This document shows positions 16,912 to 26,077 of a stretch of DNA of 64,000 bases, in pieces (the stretch's first letter is position 1; each line of letters opens with the position of its first letter). The stretch is from Bog-473 sp963721585 (GTDB lineage: Bacteria; Actinomycetota; Acidimicrobiia; Acidimicrobiales; RAAP-2). Where the stretch lies: positions 930,001 to 994,000 of the forward strand of contig CAVRJN010000007.1 in assembly GCA_963721585.1 (NCBI GenBank), written 5' to 3'. The notes below the pieces were generated by a model. It was not told the DNA's origin and did no database searches. It worked only from the letters and a program-made list of their open reading frames with translations. The translations under genes and the position numbers were made by a program.

Positions 16912-18231
16912 TCAGAGGACGATGGATGTCGTCTCCGGAGAGCGGTCGAGCACAGAGGGTTCTGGTGACTCTCTCGGGTCGTCAGGGCCTCTTGCTCCCG
17001 GTGAGCGACGCCACGAAACCTCCATGTGCGCGCCACCCAAATCAGACTGACCGACGCTCCACTCGCCACCGGTTGCCCGAACGACGGAGTCGGCGATTGC
17101 GAGACCGAGGCCGGCACCGTTGCCCTGGTCGGTTGCCCGGTGAAAGCGGTGAAAGAGCTTGGAGCGATCTTCAGGCGCAATGCCAGGGCCGCTGTCATCC
17201 ACCATCAAGCTGACTCGGCCGCCGAAAACTGTCACTCCGATCCGTACAGTCCCTCCCGGTCCCGCGTATCGGCAGGCGTTGTCCACCAGGACGGCTGTAA
17301 GGCGGTCGATCCATTCGGGCGGGGCGTTGATCCACGGTCGGGTCTTTCCCTCGTCCCGAACCACCAGAGCAATTCTGTTTCTGTGCGCCACAGCGAGGAA
17401 GCGGTCGCCACACGCCGCGGCAATGGCCGCGACGTCCACCGGTTCGTCAGCCGGTGGCAGCGGCTCTGAATCGAACCTCGCCAGCCAGAGCAGATCCTCC
17501 ACGATCTCACGTAGGCGCAAGCTCTCCTGACTGACCCTGCCGAGGGTGGCCCGGTACTCGTCGTCGCTCCTCGAGCCAGTGAGGGAGAGAGTGACCTCCG
17601 CCTCAATGACGCTCAGTGGAGTGCGGAGCTCATGGGAGGCGTCAGCCGTAAATTCGAGCTGTCGTTGACGGGCCAACTCCACCGGGCTGGCTGCTTTCAC
17701 GCCGACGAGCAGAGTCCCGAAGAATACGGCCAGGAGGAGTACCGGACCCGCGATGGCCTCCAACAACAATAACTCAGACTCGATACGGTCCGCGCTGGCC
17801 AAGCTCTGCGCGGCCACGACCCACTCACCGCCGACGCGTTCGGCCTGCAACCGGAAGCTGCCATTTCCAAGCTGTGCCTCCACAGACGGTTTCGAAGGCG
17901 ACCACGCGGTTGCCGGGAGGGCCGGCGCACCCGTAGTGAGGGCATTGGAGCTTCCGGTCTGTGTGACCCGCCAGAAGAAGACCGGTGCATCATCCACGTC
18001 GTGCGCGTTGTCGTAGTCGCCAATGGACCCGGCGGTGCTGGGCTGCCCGGCGGCTTGGGCCAACCTCTGTTGCAACCGGGTATCGATCTGCCCGACAAGG
18101 TGATGCCGCTCGACAAGGTCGAAGCCGGCGACCACGCACACGTACATTGCCGCGATGATCACCGTCGCCGCCGCTGCGACACGGATTGCATGGCCGACAT
18201 ACGGTTTGCGCCACGGCTGAAGAGCGTTCAC
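16912..18231 (-). CDS. Sensor histidine kinase
   Basis: A membrane sensor kinase of about 439 residues. One helix lies at residues 15-38 and another at about 158-178, flanking an extracellular domain of about 120 residues. No clear HAMP domain is seen between the second helix and the dimerisation helix, which contains the phosphoacceptor H200 (ASHELRTPL). ATP-binding motifs follow: VDNACRYAG (N box), DSGPGI and GAGLGLAI. The start is GTG 18231, which overlaps the TGA of the response-regulator gene by 4 bases; the longer frame to 18363 is a shadow of that gene. It probably reports to that regulator. Confidence 0.92.
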   Translation of the reverse strand: MNALQPWRKPYVGHAIRVAAAATVIIAAMYVCVVAGFDLVERHHLVGQIDTRLQQRLAQAAGQPSTAGSIGDYDNAHDVDDAPVFFWRVTQTGSSNALTTGAPALPATAWSPSKPSVEAQLGNGSFRLQAERVGGEWVVAAQSLASADRIESELLLLEAIAGPVLLLAVFFGTLLVGVKAASPVELARQRQLEFTADASHELRTPLSVIEAEVTLSLTGSRSDDEYRATLGRVSQESLRLREIVEDLLWLARFDSEPLPPADEPVDVAAIAAACGDRFLAVAHRNRIALVVRDEGKTRPWINAPPEWIDRLTAVLVDNACRYAGPGGTVRIGVTVFGGRVSLMVDDSGPGIAPEDRSKLFHRFHRATDQGNGAGLGLAIADSVVRATGGEWSVGQSDLGGAHMEVSWRRSPGARGPDDPRESPEPSVLDRSPETTSIVL

Positions 18232-18932
18232 ATCGGCACCAACCGGTAGCCGAGTGCCCTGACGGCTTCGATCTTGGCGCCGCTGGTGGCGATCTTGGCC
18301 CGCAACCGGGCCAAGTGCACATCGAGGGTGTTGGAGCCGAGCGCGTCGGCTTCCTCGTTCCACACGGCCAGTGCGATCGATCGGCGGGACACGATGGCCG
18401 GTGAGCGCTGCATCAGGATCTCGAGGAGTGCAAGCTCGGTGGCGGTCAGGCGAGGCCGAACTGGACCGATGCTGACTTCCCGCGTCACCGAGTCCAGCGC
18501 CAAATCGGCGACGGTGATGACGAGCGACTGCATGGCCTCGCCTCGCCGCTGCAGGGCCCGTACTCGGGCCAGAAGCTCGGAAAAGTCGAAGGGTTTGATC
18601 AGGTAATCGTCTGCGCCCCCGTCCAACCCCGTCACCCGGTCGCGTGCCGTGTCGCGTGCGGTGAGCATCAGGATGGGAAGAGCTGACCCCCGACGACGCA
18701 ATCGCTGGACGACTTCGAGACCGTCGACCTTGGGCATCCGCCAGTCGAGGATGGCGACCTCATACTCGTAGGTGTCGAGGTACTGCAGGGCCAGCTCCCC
18801 GTCCCGGGCCGTGTCCACCGCGTAGCCGCTCTCCCGCAACCCGCGTTCGAGCACCGAACGGAGGCCCTCATCGTCCTCGGCGACGAGCACTCTCACGGCG
18901 AGAGTATTAACCGCGGACCATGACGTGGACAT
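18228..18932 (-). CDS. OmpR-family response regulator
   Basis: A 234-residue regulator: receiver domain with acidic pocket (VLVAEDDEG), phosphoacceptor D63 (VAILDWRMP), the T of MLTARD and the K of LIKPFDF. A C-terminal winged helix of the OmpR/PhoB type ends ALGYRLVPM. ATG 18932 is the longest start; a GTG 12 codons later (18896), just before VLVAEDD, is also possible. It is translationally coupled to the kinase and divergent from the electron-transfer genes starting at 19185; the 252 bp between would carry both promoters, so control of that cluster is likely but unproven. Confidence 0.93.
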   Translation of the reverse strand: MSTSWSAVNTLAVRVLVAEDDEGLRSVLERGLRESGYAVDTARDGELALQYLDTYEYEVAILDWRMPKVDGLEVVQRLRRRGSALPILMLTARDTARDRVTGLDGGADDYLIKPFDFSELLARVRALQRRGEAMQSLVITVADLALDSVTREVSIGPVRPRLTATELALLEILMQRSPAIVSRRSIALAVWNEEADALGSNTLDVHLARLRAKIATSGAKIEAVRALGYRLVPM

Positions 18933-19184
18933 GACAGTTCAATGGGGGGTGCACAATTTAAGATCCGTGCCGGCTGGCTGTCATGTTCGCGTAAGTCCTC
19001 TTCCGTAGGGTGAAAAGGTGTCCACCCTCCAACCCTGCGACCGGGGCTCGAATGCCACTCGCACCTGGCTCCCAGATGCACCCCCGCACCTGACGCCGCT
19101 CACAGATAACCCACAGGGGTTCTACAGGTAGATGCTATGCGCTGCTGCTTCCATGAGACGGATGCCGATCCAAGAACCTGACCG

Positions 19185-19562
19185 ATGACAGCCCGTCCGT
19201 CGTCTGACTCCCCTGAAACCAGGCGTCGCGCCAACGCCCTCCTGAGGCTGCTGACTCGTTCCGCTGTCTTGGTCGCGACCAGCGCGACGATCGCCATCGG
19301 CGTCGTGGTGTCGAAAGAGCACCCCGGCGCCAGCGCGTCTTCCACCCCCCTCCCCGCGCAGGCCCCGACTACGACCGCGCCGACCACGACGAGCACGACG
19401 ACGTCGCCACCCACCACTTCGCCCGCCTCATCGGACCCCGGTAGCTCTTCGTCATTTTCAGCGCCGACCACGACCACCCTGCCGCCCACCACCACCACCT
19501 TGCCGCCCACCACGACGACAACTCGTCCTGTCGCAACTTCTGGCGCCACGTCTCTGAGATGA
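19185..19562 (+). CDS. Single-pass membrane protein with Thr/Pro-rich tail
   Basis: A 125-residue protein: a basic N-terminus (TRRRANALLRLLTR), one membrane helix at about residues 25-44, then about 75 residues made mostly of Thr, Pro and Ser, including three TTTTLPP-like units. In comparable clusters this position often holds a membrane FMN-binding protein, but no flavin-binding domain is present here. Its stop overlaps the ApbE start (ATGA at 19559), so it is the first gene of the tightly coupled electron-transfer operon. The tail is probably outside the membrane. Confidence 0.7.
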   Translation: MTARPSSDSPETRRRANALLRLLTRSAVLVATSATIAIGVVVSKEHPGASASSTPLPAQAPTTTAPTTTSTTTSPPTTSPASSDPGSSSSFSAPTTTTLPPTTTTLPPTTTTTRPVATSGATSLR

Positions 19563-20509
19563 GCACATCGACCGAGGCTCCGGCGCAATCCTCCATCGCG
19601 ACGCGGTCCTTCCGTGCCTTGGGCACCACGGCCACCGTTGTCGTGCCAGATCCATCGCGCGTAGACGAAGCGGAGCGGATCCTGCGCGCCGAGACTGAGG
19701 CCATCGATCGGGCCTGCAGTCGCTTTCGACCCGATTCAGAGCTTGCGCACTTCCATGCCAACGCGGGGCGCACCGTCGAGGTTTCCTCATTGCTCTTCGA
19801 AGCTCTCGACGTCTCCTATTCGGTGGCCGAACGGACCCACGGTGCCGTCGACCCGACGGTCGGCAAAGCACTGGAGGCGATCGGCTATGACCGCGACATC
19901 GATCGGATCGAATCTCGACCGCTTCAGATGGCTGATTTCGGTCCGGTCCCGGGATTCAGGCACCTCCACCTCGACCGCAAGAGAAGGGCGGCGCGGATTC
20001 CGAAGGGTGTCCGCCTCGACCTCGGCTCCTCGGCCAAGGCCCTTCTCGCCGACCGGGCCGCCGCCCGGATCGCGGGCAGTCTCGGTTCGGGGTCACTCGT
20101 CAGCCTCGGAGGCGACATTGCCGTTGCCGGAGACCCACCGCCTGGGGGATGGGCCATCGGCATCGCCGTGGACTCCTCTGCCGGGGCCGACGAGGCAGAC
20201 CAGGTCGTCGCCATCCGTCAGGGCGGAGTGGCCAGTTCGAGCACCGAGGTCCGGACCTGGCAGATGGGGACTGAGCGGGTACATCACATCGTCGACCCCG
20301 CCACCGGGATGACCCCGGCTCCCCACTGGCGCTTGGTGTCCGCCGCCGGCGCCAGCTGTGTCGATGCCAACGCCCTGACGACTGCCGCGCTGGTCTGGAG
20401 CGATCAGGCCGTCGAGATGCTCCGCCCCTTCGAGCAACCAGTTCGGCTGTTGCGCCACGATGGGGAGGTACTCACCCTCGGCGGCTGGCCCGAGCCGGAA
20501 CGATCGTGA
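19559..20509 (+). CDS. ApbE-family FMN transferase
   Basis: A 316-residue relative of ApbE, which attaches FMN covalently to Thr/Ser of partner proteins. Family landmarks: SRFRPDSELAHFHANAG at about residues 54-70, LDLGSSAKALLADRAA at about 157-172, SLGGDIAVAG, and HHIVDPATG. No signal peptide is visible, so it may act in the cytoplasm or use another route. It overlaps both neighbours by 4 bases. Its target here is unclear because the usual FMN-binding domain protein is missing from the window. Confidence 0.88.
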   Translation: MSTSTEAPAQSSIATRSFRALGTTATVVVPDPSRVDEAERILRAETEAIDRACSRFRPDSELAHFHANAGRTVEVSSLLFEALDVSYSVAERTHGAVDPTVGKALEAIGYDRDIDRIESRPLQMADFGPVPGFRHLHLDRKRRAARIPKGVRLDLGSSAKALLADRAAARIAGSLGSGSLVSLGGDIAVAGDPPPGGWAIGIAVDSSAGADEADQVVAIRQGGVASSSTEVRTWQMGTERVHHIVDPATGMTPAPHWRLVSAAGASCVDANALTTAALVWSDQAVEMLRPFEQPVRLLRHDGEVLTLGGWPEPERS

Positions 20510-21126
20510 ATTCCACTTATCTTTGGTACGCCACGCGGGCGAGCGGCATCGTCGCCCTCGTTCTGCTGACGCTGACCATGGTGCTCGGGCTGGTGACCAC
20601 GAGCCGCCCTCGGGCGCGCAACTGGCCTGGGTTCGCTCAGCAGGAGCTTCACCGCCGAATCTCGATCCTCGCAGTGGTGTTCCTGGCTATTCACGTGGTG
20701 ACGAGCATCCTTGACACCTACGTCCACATCGGATGGTTCGCCATAGCCGTGCCCTTCACCTCCCCCTACAGCCGGTTCTGGGTAGGCCTCGGCACGATCG
20801 CGCTCGATCTCATGATGGCGGTGTTCGTGTCCAGCCTGTTGCGGTCTCACCTCAAGCCGGGTACCTGGCGGGCCATCCACTGGCTGGCCTACGCGTCGTG
20901 GCCCATCGCCCTGATCCACACCTTCGGCCTAGGGACCGACTCGAGAGAGCATTGGGTGATCGCCCTCGGCGCAGTGTGCGTACTCTCCGTCGGCCTGTCC
21001 TTGACTTGGCGAATGCGCGCAACGGCCAGGCAACGGGCGGCGGTCCCGACTGTCACCAGTCACGTTGTTCCGCTGAATCGTCATGCGACGACAGCCAGGA
21101 CTCGGGCGGGCCGCTATGACGCATAG
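20506..21126 (+). CDS. Ferric-reductase-like transmembrane haem protein
   Basis: A 206-residue protein with six predicted membrane helices. Histidines placed like haem ligands occur in ELHRRIS, LAIHVV, AIHWLAY and ALIHTFG, the pattern of the ferric-reductase-like transmembrane domain. It would pass electrons across the membrane. Start GTG 20506 overlaps the ApbE stop (GTGA), and its stop overlaps the NuoF-like gene by 11 bases. In context it would connect a cytoplasmic flavin/iron-sulfur donor with an outside or membrane acceptor. Confidence 0.88.
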   Translation: MNSTYLWYATRASGIVALVLLTLTMVLGLVTTSRPRARNWPGFAQQELHRRISILAVVFLAIHVVTSILDTYVHIGWFAIAVPFTSPYSRFWVGLGTIALDLMMAVFVSSLLRSHLKPGTWRAIHWLAYASWPIALIHTFGLGTDSREHWVIALGAVCVLSVGLSLTWRMRATARQRAAVPTVTSHVVPLNRHATTARTRAGRYDA

Positions 21127-22399
21127 TGCCAACCCCGCCCAGGCATTGCACAATGTGCATCGGCTCCTCGGTCATCCGAGCGACCTGAAAGGGCACCTCG
21201 ACGTCCACGGCCCGCTCAATGTGGCGCTCGGCCGGAACGGCTCATGGCAGCAGGGCCTGATGTCCAGCCTCGAAGATTCGCGCCTGACCGGTCGCGGCGG
21301 TGGCGCATTCCCCGCCTCGATCAAACTGGAGCTCGCCCAAACCGCCGGCCGCGGCGGGACCGTCGTGGTCAACGCCATGGAGGGGGAGCCGGCCAGCGAC
21401 AAGGACACGCTGCTCTTGACCCGCACACCCCATTTGGTGCTCGACGGGGCGCAGTATCTGGCCGCCTTGTGCCACGCGGTGCGAATCGTGGTCTGCATCC
21501 CTATTGGACGCGACTCCGTCGCCACCGCCGTGAACCAGGCCATCAGGGAGCGCTCGAGGAATCATCACGCGCCCGTGAGGGAGGAGATGGTCCGGCCACC
21601 CGGCCGTTTCATCGCCGGCGAGGAATCGGCCCTGGCCAACTGGATGGAGTCTGCACGTTCGTTACCGGTGTTCCGGCCGGACAAGGGCGCACCGCTTCGC
21701 ATAGGCCGGCGCCCTGCACTGGTGCACAACGCGGAGACTTTGGCCCACATCGCCCTCATCGCTCGGCACGGTGCCGGACCCTTCCGGGCCCGCGGGATGC
21801 CCGAAGAACCTGGCACCAGCCTGGTGACCATCAGCGGCGACGTGAAGCACCCAGGAGTGGTGGAAGTCGATCGGGGCACCCCTCTGTGGGACATTGCCAT
21901 GCGGAGCCAGCCTGTCGAGCCCGTGCAGGCACTTCTGGTCGGAGGGTACGGCGGGACGTGGATCGGTCCTGAGCACTTCGGGACTCCGTATGCCTCCATC
22001 CCACTACGCACGATCGGTGCCGCAGCCGGCGCCGGTGTGATCGTGGTACTCGGGGAGACATCCTGCGGTCTCGCCGAATCGGCCCGGATCGCGCGCTACC
22101 TGGCCGACCAGAACGCCGGCCAATGCGGTCCGTGCGTCTACGGACTCCCCGCCATCGCTGACGATATGGCCCGACTGGCCCGCGGCCAAGGGGGCGACGA
22201 TGACATCAGGCGGCTCCACCGTCGTCTGGGTCAAGTGAACGGGCGCGGGGCGTGCCGCCATCCCGATGGAGCGGTGAGCCTCGTGCGAAGTGCACTGGCC
22301 GTCTTTGCCGGCGACCTTGCCGCCCATGGCCGGGGTCAGCCCTGTCCGCACTGGCGCAAACTCACCAGCCTGCGCTTTCCATATCCCATCAGGCTGTGA
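21116..22399 (+). CDS. NuoF-like flavin/iron-sulfur protein with SLBB domain
   Basis: A 427-residue protein related to the NADH-binding subunit of complex I. The FMN/NADH-binding fold shows LTGRGGGAFPASIKL at about residues 58-72 and NAMEGEPASDK. A SLBB domain (VTISGDVKHPGVVEVDRG) follows, and the C-terminal iron-sulfur region has ETSCGL, QCGPC and GACRHPDG. The start is ATG 21116, inside the ferric-reductase gene; the frame to 21083 is too far upstream. It would feed electrons from a dinucleotide to the ferredoxin and the haem protein beside it. Confidence 0.85.
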   Translation: MTHSANPAQALHNVHRLLGHPSDLKGHLDVHGPLNVALGRNGSWQQGLMSSLEDSRLTGRGGGAFPASIKLELAQTAGRGGTVVVNAMEGEPASDKDTLLLTRTPHLVLDGAQYLAALCHAVRIVVCIPIGRDSVATAVNQAIRERSRNHHAPVREEMVRPPGRFIAGEESALANWMESARSLPVFRPDKGAPLRIGRRPALVHNAETLAHIALIARHGAGPFRARGMPEEPGTSLVTISGDVKHPGVVEVDRGTPLWDIAMRSQPVEPVQALLVGGYGGTWIGPEHFGTPYASIPLRTIGAAAGAGVIVVLGETSCGLAESARIARYLADQNAGQCGPCVYGLPAIADDMARLARGQGGDDDIRRLHRRLGQVNGRGACRHPDGAVSLVRSALAVFAGDLAAHGRGQPCPHWRKLTSLRFPYPIRL

Positions 22400-22400
22400 A

Positions 22401-22613
22401 ATGAGCGGACTGAGGATCACGATCGACCCCGTGGCGTGCGAGGCCTACGGCTACTGCGCTGAGTTGCTCCCTGAGGCCATCTCCCTCGATGAATGGGGCT
22501 ACCCGATCGTCGATAACCGGCCATTGCACCCAGAGCTCGTGGCGCTGGCCAAGCGGGCGGCACGGGACTGCCCGAAGCGAGCCATCACGTTGCGGAAGAA
22601 GGCGAGCGGTTAG
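22401..22613 (+). CDS. Small ferredoxin, probably [3Fe-4S]
   Basis: A 70-residue ferredoxin. Three cysteines are visible: C-x5-C in ACEAYGYCAE near residue 12 and a third in DCPKRAI near residue 60. This is the pattern of single-cluster [3Fe-4S] ferredoxins (C-x5-C...CP) used with cytochrome P450 and flavoprotein systems. Starts one base after the NuoF-like stop, so it is surely part of the same operon and a likely partner of that flavoprotein. Confidence 0.88.
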   Translation: MSGLRITIDPVACEAYGYCAELLPEAISLDEWGYPIVDNRPLHPELVALAKRAARDCPKRAITLRKKASG

Positions 22614-22937
22614 CGAGAGACCTTTCACCTGCCGCTGTCGACGTGGAGCCACCTCAGCTTGGCGCTGTGGGAATAGTTCCTCGGTGATCGACAGCGATGG
22701 CCACCAACATCCCGCTTTCCGCCCCTCCGCGCCTTGACCACCACGGTCACCGTCGGAGAGTCGAACAACCACACGCGCCATCGCGATGTCCAAGGAGGAG
22801 CCTCGAGTGCCGCCGTCATCGGGGCGAGCGACGGGGCAAGAAGTGGCCGAAACCCTTGGGCCGAGAGGCGGCGGTAGTCTCCCCCTGCAGTGCACGGATC
22901 ACCGGCCCTATGGGCGCCCGAGAGACGTAGCTAGCTC
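22614..22937. other. Intergenic region after ferredoxin
   Basis: No gene, strong hairpin or recognisable promoter was found in these 324 bp. A 77-codon frame at 22697-22930 lacks a ribosome-binding site and protein-like composition. Confidence 0.4.
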
Positions 22938-24779
22938 ATGCCAGGCATGGGACGGTCGCTCCAGACGGGCAACACGCTGATCGTCTCGAGCTTCCACACA
23001 GCCCTCTTTCACCAGTTCATCGCCGTCTTCGTGGTTGGGGCGCTCTGCGCTGTCGGCTTCAACGTCTTCCGCACCGTCCAGTACCGGAGGCTGAAGGCCC
23101 ACGGGAAGGGCTCGTTTCCCTCCTTACGGCCCGAACTCCTGCCCGAGCCGATGGCCCGGCGGATCCTCCGGATCGGCTTCGGCGCACTCTGGATCTTCGA
23201 CGGACTGCTGCAGATCCAGTCCTCCATGCCTCTCGGGCTCCCGTCGGGCGTGATCCAGCCGGCGGCCAGCACGTCCCCGGGCTGGGTGCAGCACCTTGTG
23301 AACAGCGGCGTCAGTGTCTGGTCGAACCACCCGATCCAGGCCGCATCAGCCACTGTATGGATCCAGGTCGGGATCGGCCTGTGGCTCCTTGTCGCCCCAC
23401 GCGGCCGGTGGTCTCGGTTCGGCGGATTGGCCTCTGTCGGTTGGGGTCTCGTGGTGTGGTGCTTCGGCGAAGCCTTCGGTGGCATCTTTTCGCCCGGGGC
23501 GACGTGGCTCTTCGGAACGCCGGGTGCCGTTGTGTTCTACTGCGCCGCTGGCATCCTCATCGCTCTTCCCGAACGGGCCTACGCCACCGCTCGTCTCGGC
23601 CGCGGCGTCCTGGCACTGAGCGGGGTGTTCCTGATCGGCATGGCCGTGCTGCAGGCGTGGCCGGGACGAGGGTTCTGGCAGGGCCGCGGCGGGACTCTGG
23701 CCGGCATGGTCCGCTCAATGGCCCACACGTCGCAACCCGGCTTCCTCTCCTCATGGGTCTCGTCCTTCGAGAAACTCGTCGCCGCTCACGGGTGGGCGGT
23801 CAACCTCTTCGCCGTGCTCGCCTTGGTCACCATAGGAGGCTTGCTACTGAGCGGGCGTCCCCGGCCTGCTCTCGCCGGCCTGATCGCGCTGGTGCCGCTC
23901 TGCATAGCCGACTGGGTCCTCGTGGAAGATCTGGGTTTCCTTGGTGGTGTCGGCACCGATCCCAACTCCATGCTGCCCATGGCGCTCCTCTTCGTCGCCG
24001 GGTACGTGGCCATGGTGCGAGTCCCGGTGACTGTCCAAAAACCCGAGCTTGCGTCACAGGTTCCGGCTCCGGCCGCGGAGGGGTCCGCAGCGCAAGGAAC
24101 GGGATGGTGGGACCGGGCTTCCCTGTCCTACGCGGTTCGCACTGCGGCTGCCGTCGCGGCGTTGGCCATCGTGCTGGTCGGCGCAGCTCCGATGGCGGCC
24201 GTGGCGGTCGACGGCAACACCGACCCCATCCTGTCCGAGGCTCTCGACGGCAGCCCGAACACGCTGGAACTGCCGGCACCGCACTTCACCCTCACCGACC
24301 AGCATGGCCAGACCGTCAGTCTGGCCATGCTGCGGGGCCATACGGTGGCGCTGACCTTCCTTGATCCGGTGTGCACCTCGGACTGCCCGCTGATCGCCCA
24401 GGAGTTCCGCCAGACGGATCTGCAGTTGGGCACTGCAGCGCGCAACGTCGACTTCGTCGCCATCGTGGCCAATCCGATCTACCGGTCCACCACCTTCACC
24501 AACGCATTCGACAGCCAGGAGTCGATGAACCGCCTACCCAACTGGTACTACCTGACCGGCTCGCTCTCCCAGCTCCAACGGGTCTGGGACTCCTACGGGG
24601 TCGTAGTGAACACGCTCGGCGCCGGGGCGATGATCGCGCACAGCGACCTCGCCTTCGTCATCGACGGCCGTGGCCTCGAGCGCGACGCTCTCATCGACGA
24701 CCCGGGTCCGACTCAGACGTTCGCGTCGTCCTTCTCCTCTCTCCTACTGAGCCGGATAGACCAAGTCCTCAATTCGTGA
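22938..24779 (+). CDS. Polytopic membrane protein fused to SCO1/SenC copper domain
   Basis: A 613-residue fusion. Residues 20-420 hold about nine membrane helices of an unrecognised type (for example LRIGFGALWIFDGLLQIQ at 77-94). Residues 440-613 form a SCO1/SenC thioredoxin-like domain with the copper ligands C479 and C483 (PVCTSDCPL) and H568 (MIAHSDL). SCO proteins deliver copper to the CuA site of cytochrome oxidase; the oxidase genes follow at 27.8 kb. A second SCO-like gene is at 33134-34021. The downstream gene overlaps its stop (GTGA at 24776). Confidence 0.85.
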   Translation: MPGMGRSLQTGNTLIVSSFHTALFHQFIAVFVVGALCAVGFNVFRTVQYRRLKAHGKGSFPSLRPELLPEPMARRILRIGFGALWIFDGLLQIQSSMPLGLPSGVIQPAASTSPGWVQHLVNSGVSVWSNHPIQAASATVWIQVGIGLWLLVAPRGRWSRFGGLASVGWGLVVWCFGEAFGGIFSPGATWLFGTPGAVVFYCAAGILIALPERAYATARLGRGVLALSGVFLIGMAVLQAWPGRGFWQGRGGTLAGMVRSMAHTSQPGFLSSWVSSFEKLVAAHGWAVNLFAVLALVTIGGLLLSGRPRPALAGLIALVPLCIADWVLVEDLGFLGGVGTDPNSMLPMALLFVAGYVAMVRVPVTVQKPELASQVPAPAAEGSAAQGTGWWDRASLSYAVRTAAAVAALAIVLVGAAPMAAVAVDGNTDPILSEALDGSPNTLELPAPHFTLTDQHGQTVSLAMLRGHTVALTFLDPVCTSDCPLIAQEFRQTDLQLGTAARNVDFVAIVANPIYRSTTFTNAFDSQESMNRLPNWYYLTGSLSQLQRVWDSYGVVVNTLGAGAMIAHSDLAFVIDGRGLERDALIDDPGPTQTFASSFSSLLLSRIDQVLNS

Positions 24780-25982
24780 GGTCCCGAGTTCGCCCGATGC
24801 GGGCCCCACTCCGGCGCCTAGGGGTGCCGGTGATTCTGCTGGCGCTGCTCGGGAGTGGTCTCGCAGCCACTTCCGCCCAGGCGACGGGGGACGCACCGTT
24901 GGTGAGTGCCTTCTCGACGTCGACCGATTCGTGGGTCACTCTCCCCATGGGTGACCTCTCCGACCCAAACAACACGTTTTGGGAGCTGTTCCACACCGCT
25001 CCCGGCTCCCCCCACTGGTCGCTGGTGACGCCGCCGGGGGTCGCCGACAACGGGGGCCTCATCGAGTCAGCCTCCGCCGGCGCCGCCTTGGTGGGTGTCC
25101 TCCCCAGCCAGTTGCTGCGCTTCTCCCCACTCGCCCAGAGCGCGAACGGCGGGAGATCCTGGGTCCCAGCGTTCCTCCCCGGAGCACTGTCCCCCTTGCC
25201 CGACGCCCTCGCCGACGGCGACGGCGTCTCTCCGGTGGGCGCGATCGCACTTGTACGCGGGAGCCGGGCACTGAGCGGGCCGGTTGGCCTCTCGTCCTGG
25301 TCTCCTCTCGTGACTGCGGCCGACACTGAGCAGGGTGTCGCGGGACTGCGGCGTGCTCGGGCTCGACGGTGCCACGCTCCTGCCGAGCGGGGCACCGCTG
25401 ATCGCCACGGGGTGCCGGCGAGACGGGCGAGTGGGCCTGTTCACGCGGACTGCCTCAGGGTGGCGGAGCGTCGGGCTCACGCTTGGCGGAGCACTGCGCG
25501 GAGCGGCCACCACCGTGCTCCGGGTGCAGTCGACGGCAGGAACGACCACCGTCCTCGCCCTGGCCAGCGTCGGCGGTCGACACTCCCTTGAGGCGCTATG
25601 GCAGAGCGGCAGCGCGCCGTGGAGGGTGGCCACGCCGCTGGCCATCGGCTCCGGGGCATCCGTACGGTCGACGGCCGTGAACTCGACCGGCGACGTGGCC
25701 ATCCTTTTCGGCGGCGCTCGAGGCACCGGTAGCGCCGTCGACATCGCGCCGACAGGAGCGTGGAACCGGCTACCCCGCCTTCCCGCGCGGACGGTGTGTG
25801 TTGCGTTGCCGGCGGGCTTGCTCCCCACGAGCGAACCCGACATTGACGCCTTCACGGTCGATGGCGAATCGCTCGGATGTCTTCTCGCTGACGCCCTCGG
25901 GCGAGACCTGGGCCAAGTTCCAGTCGAGCCAGGTCCCCCTGGCCTACGGCTCGTCGGGCTGAGCGCCGCCGGAGTACGGTGA
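24776..25982 (+). CDS. Secreted hypothetical protein (one frameshift)
   Basis: A secreted protein of about 400 residues in two frames. GTG 24776 overlaps the SCO-fusion stop; a signal peptide follows (LRRLGVPVILLALLGSGLAA, cleavage near SAQA). The first frame carries on to about 25340 (VTAADTEQGVAG), where a shift joins the frame beginning RDCGVLGLDGATLL and running to the stop at 25982. The mature part is rich in Gly, Ser and Ala, with repeated short units such as SWVTLP, RSWVPAF and GWRSVGL that could form a beta-propeller. Family not recognised. The shift is in a GC-rich tract and may be a sequencing error. Confidence 0.55.
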
Positions 25983-26077
25983 CCGTGAGCATCCCTGCGA
26001 TACACGGACGGGCGGCTTGAGCTATCTCGCTCGACAACTGGAGCTTCGACCCATTCGCGATAGTCGTCGCGGCCATC

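Noticed and set aside
22697..22930. 77-codon frame after the ferredoxin gene
   Set aside because: No ribosome site, His/Arg/Pro-rich composition, and no continuity with neighbours.
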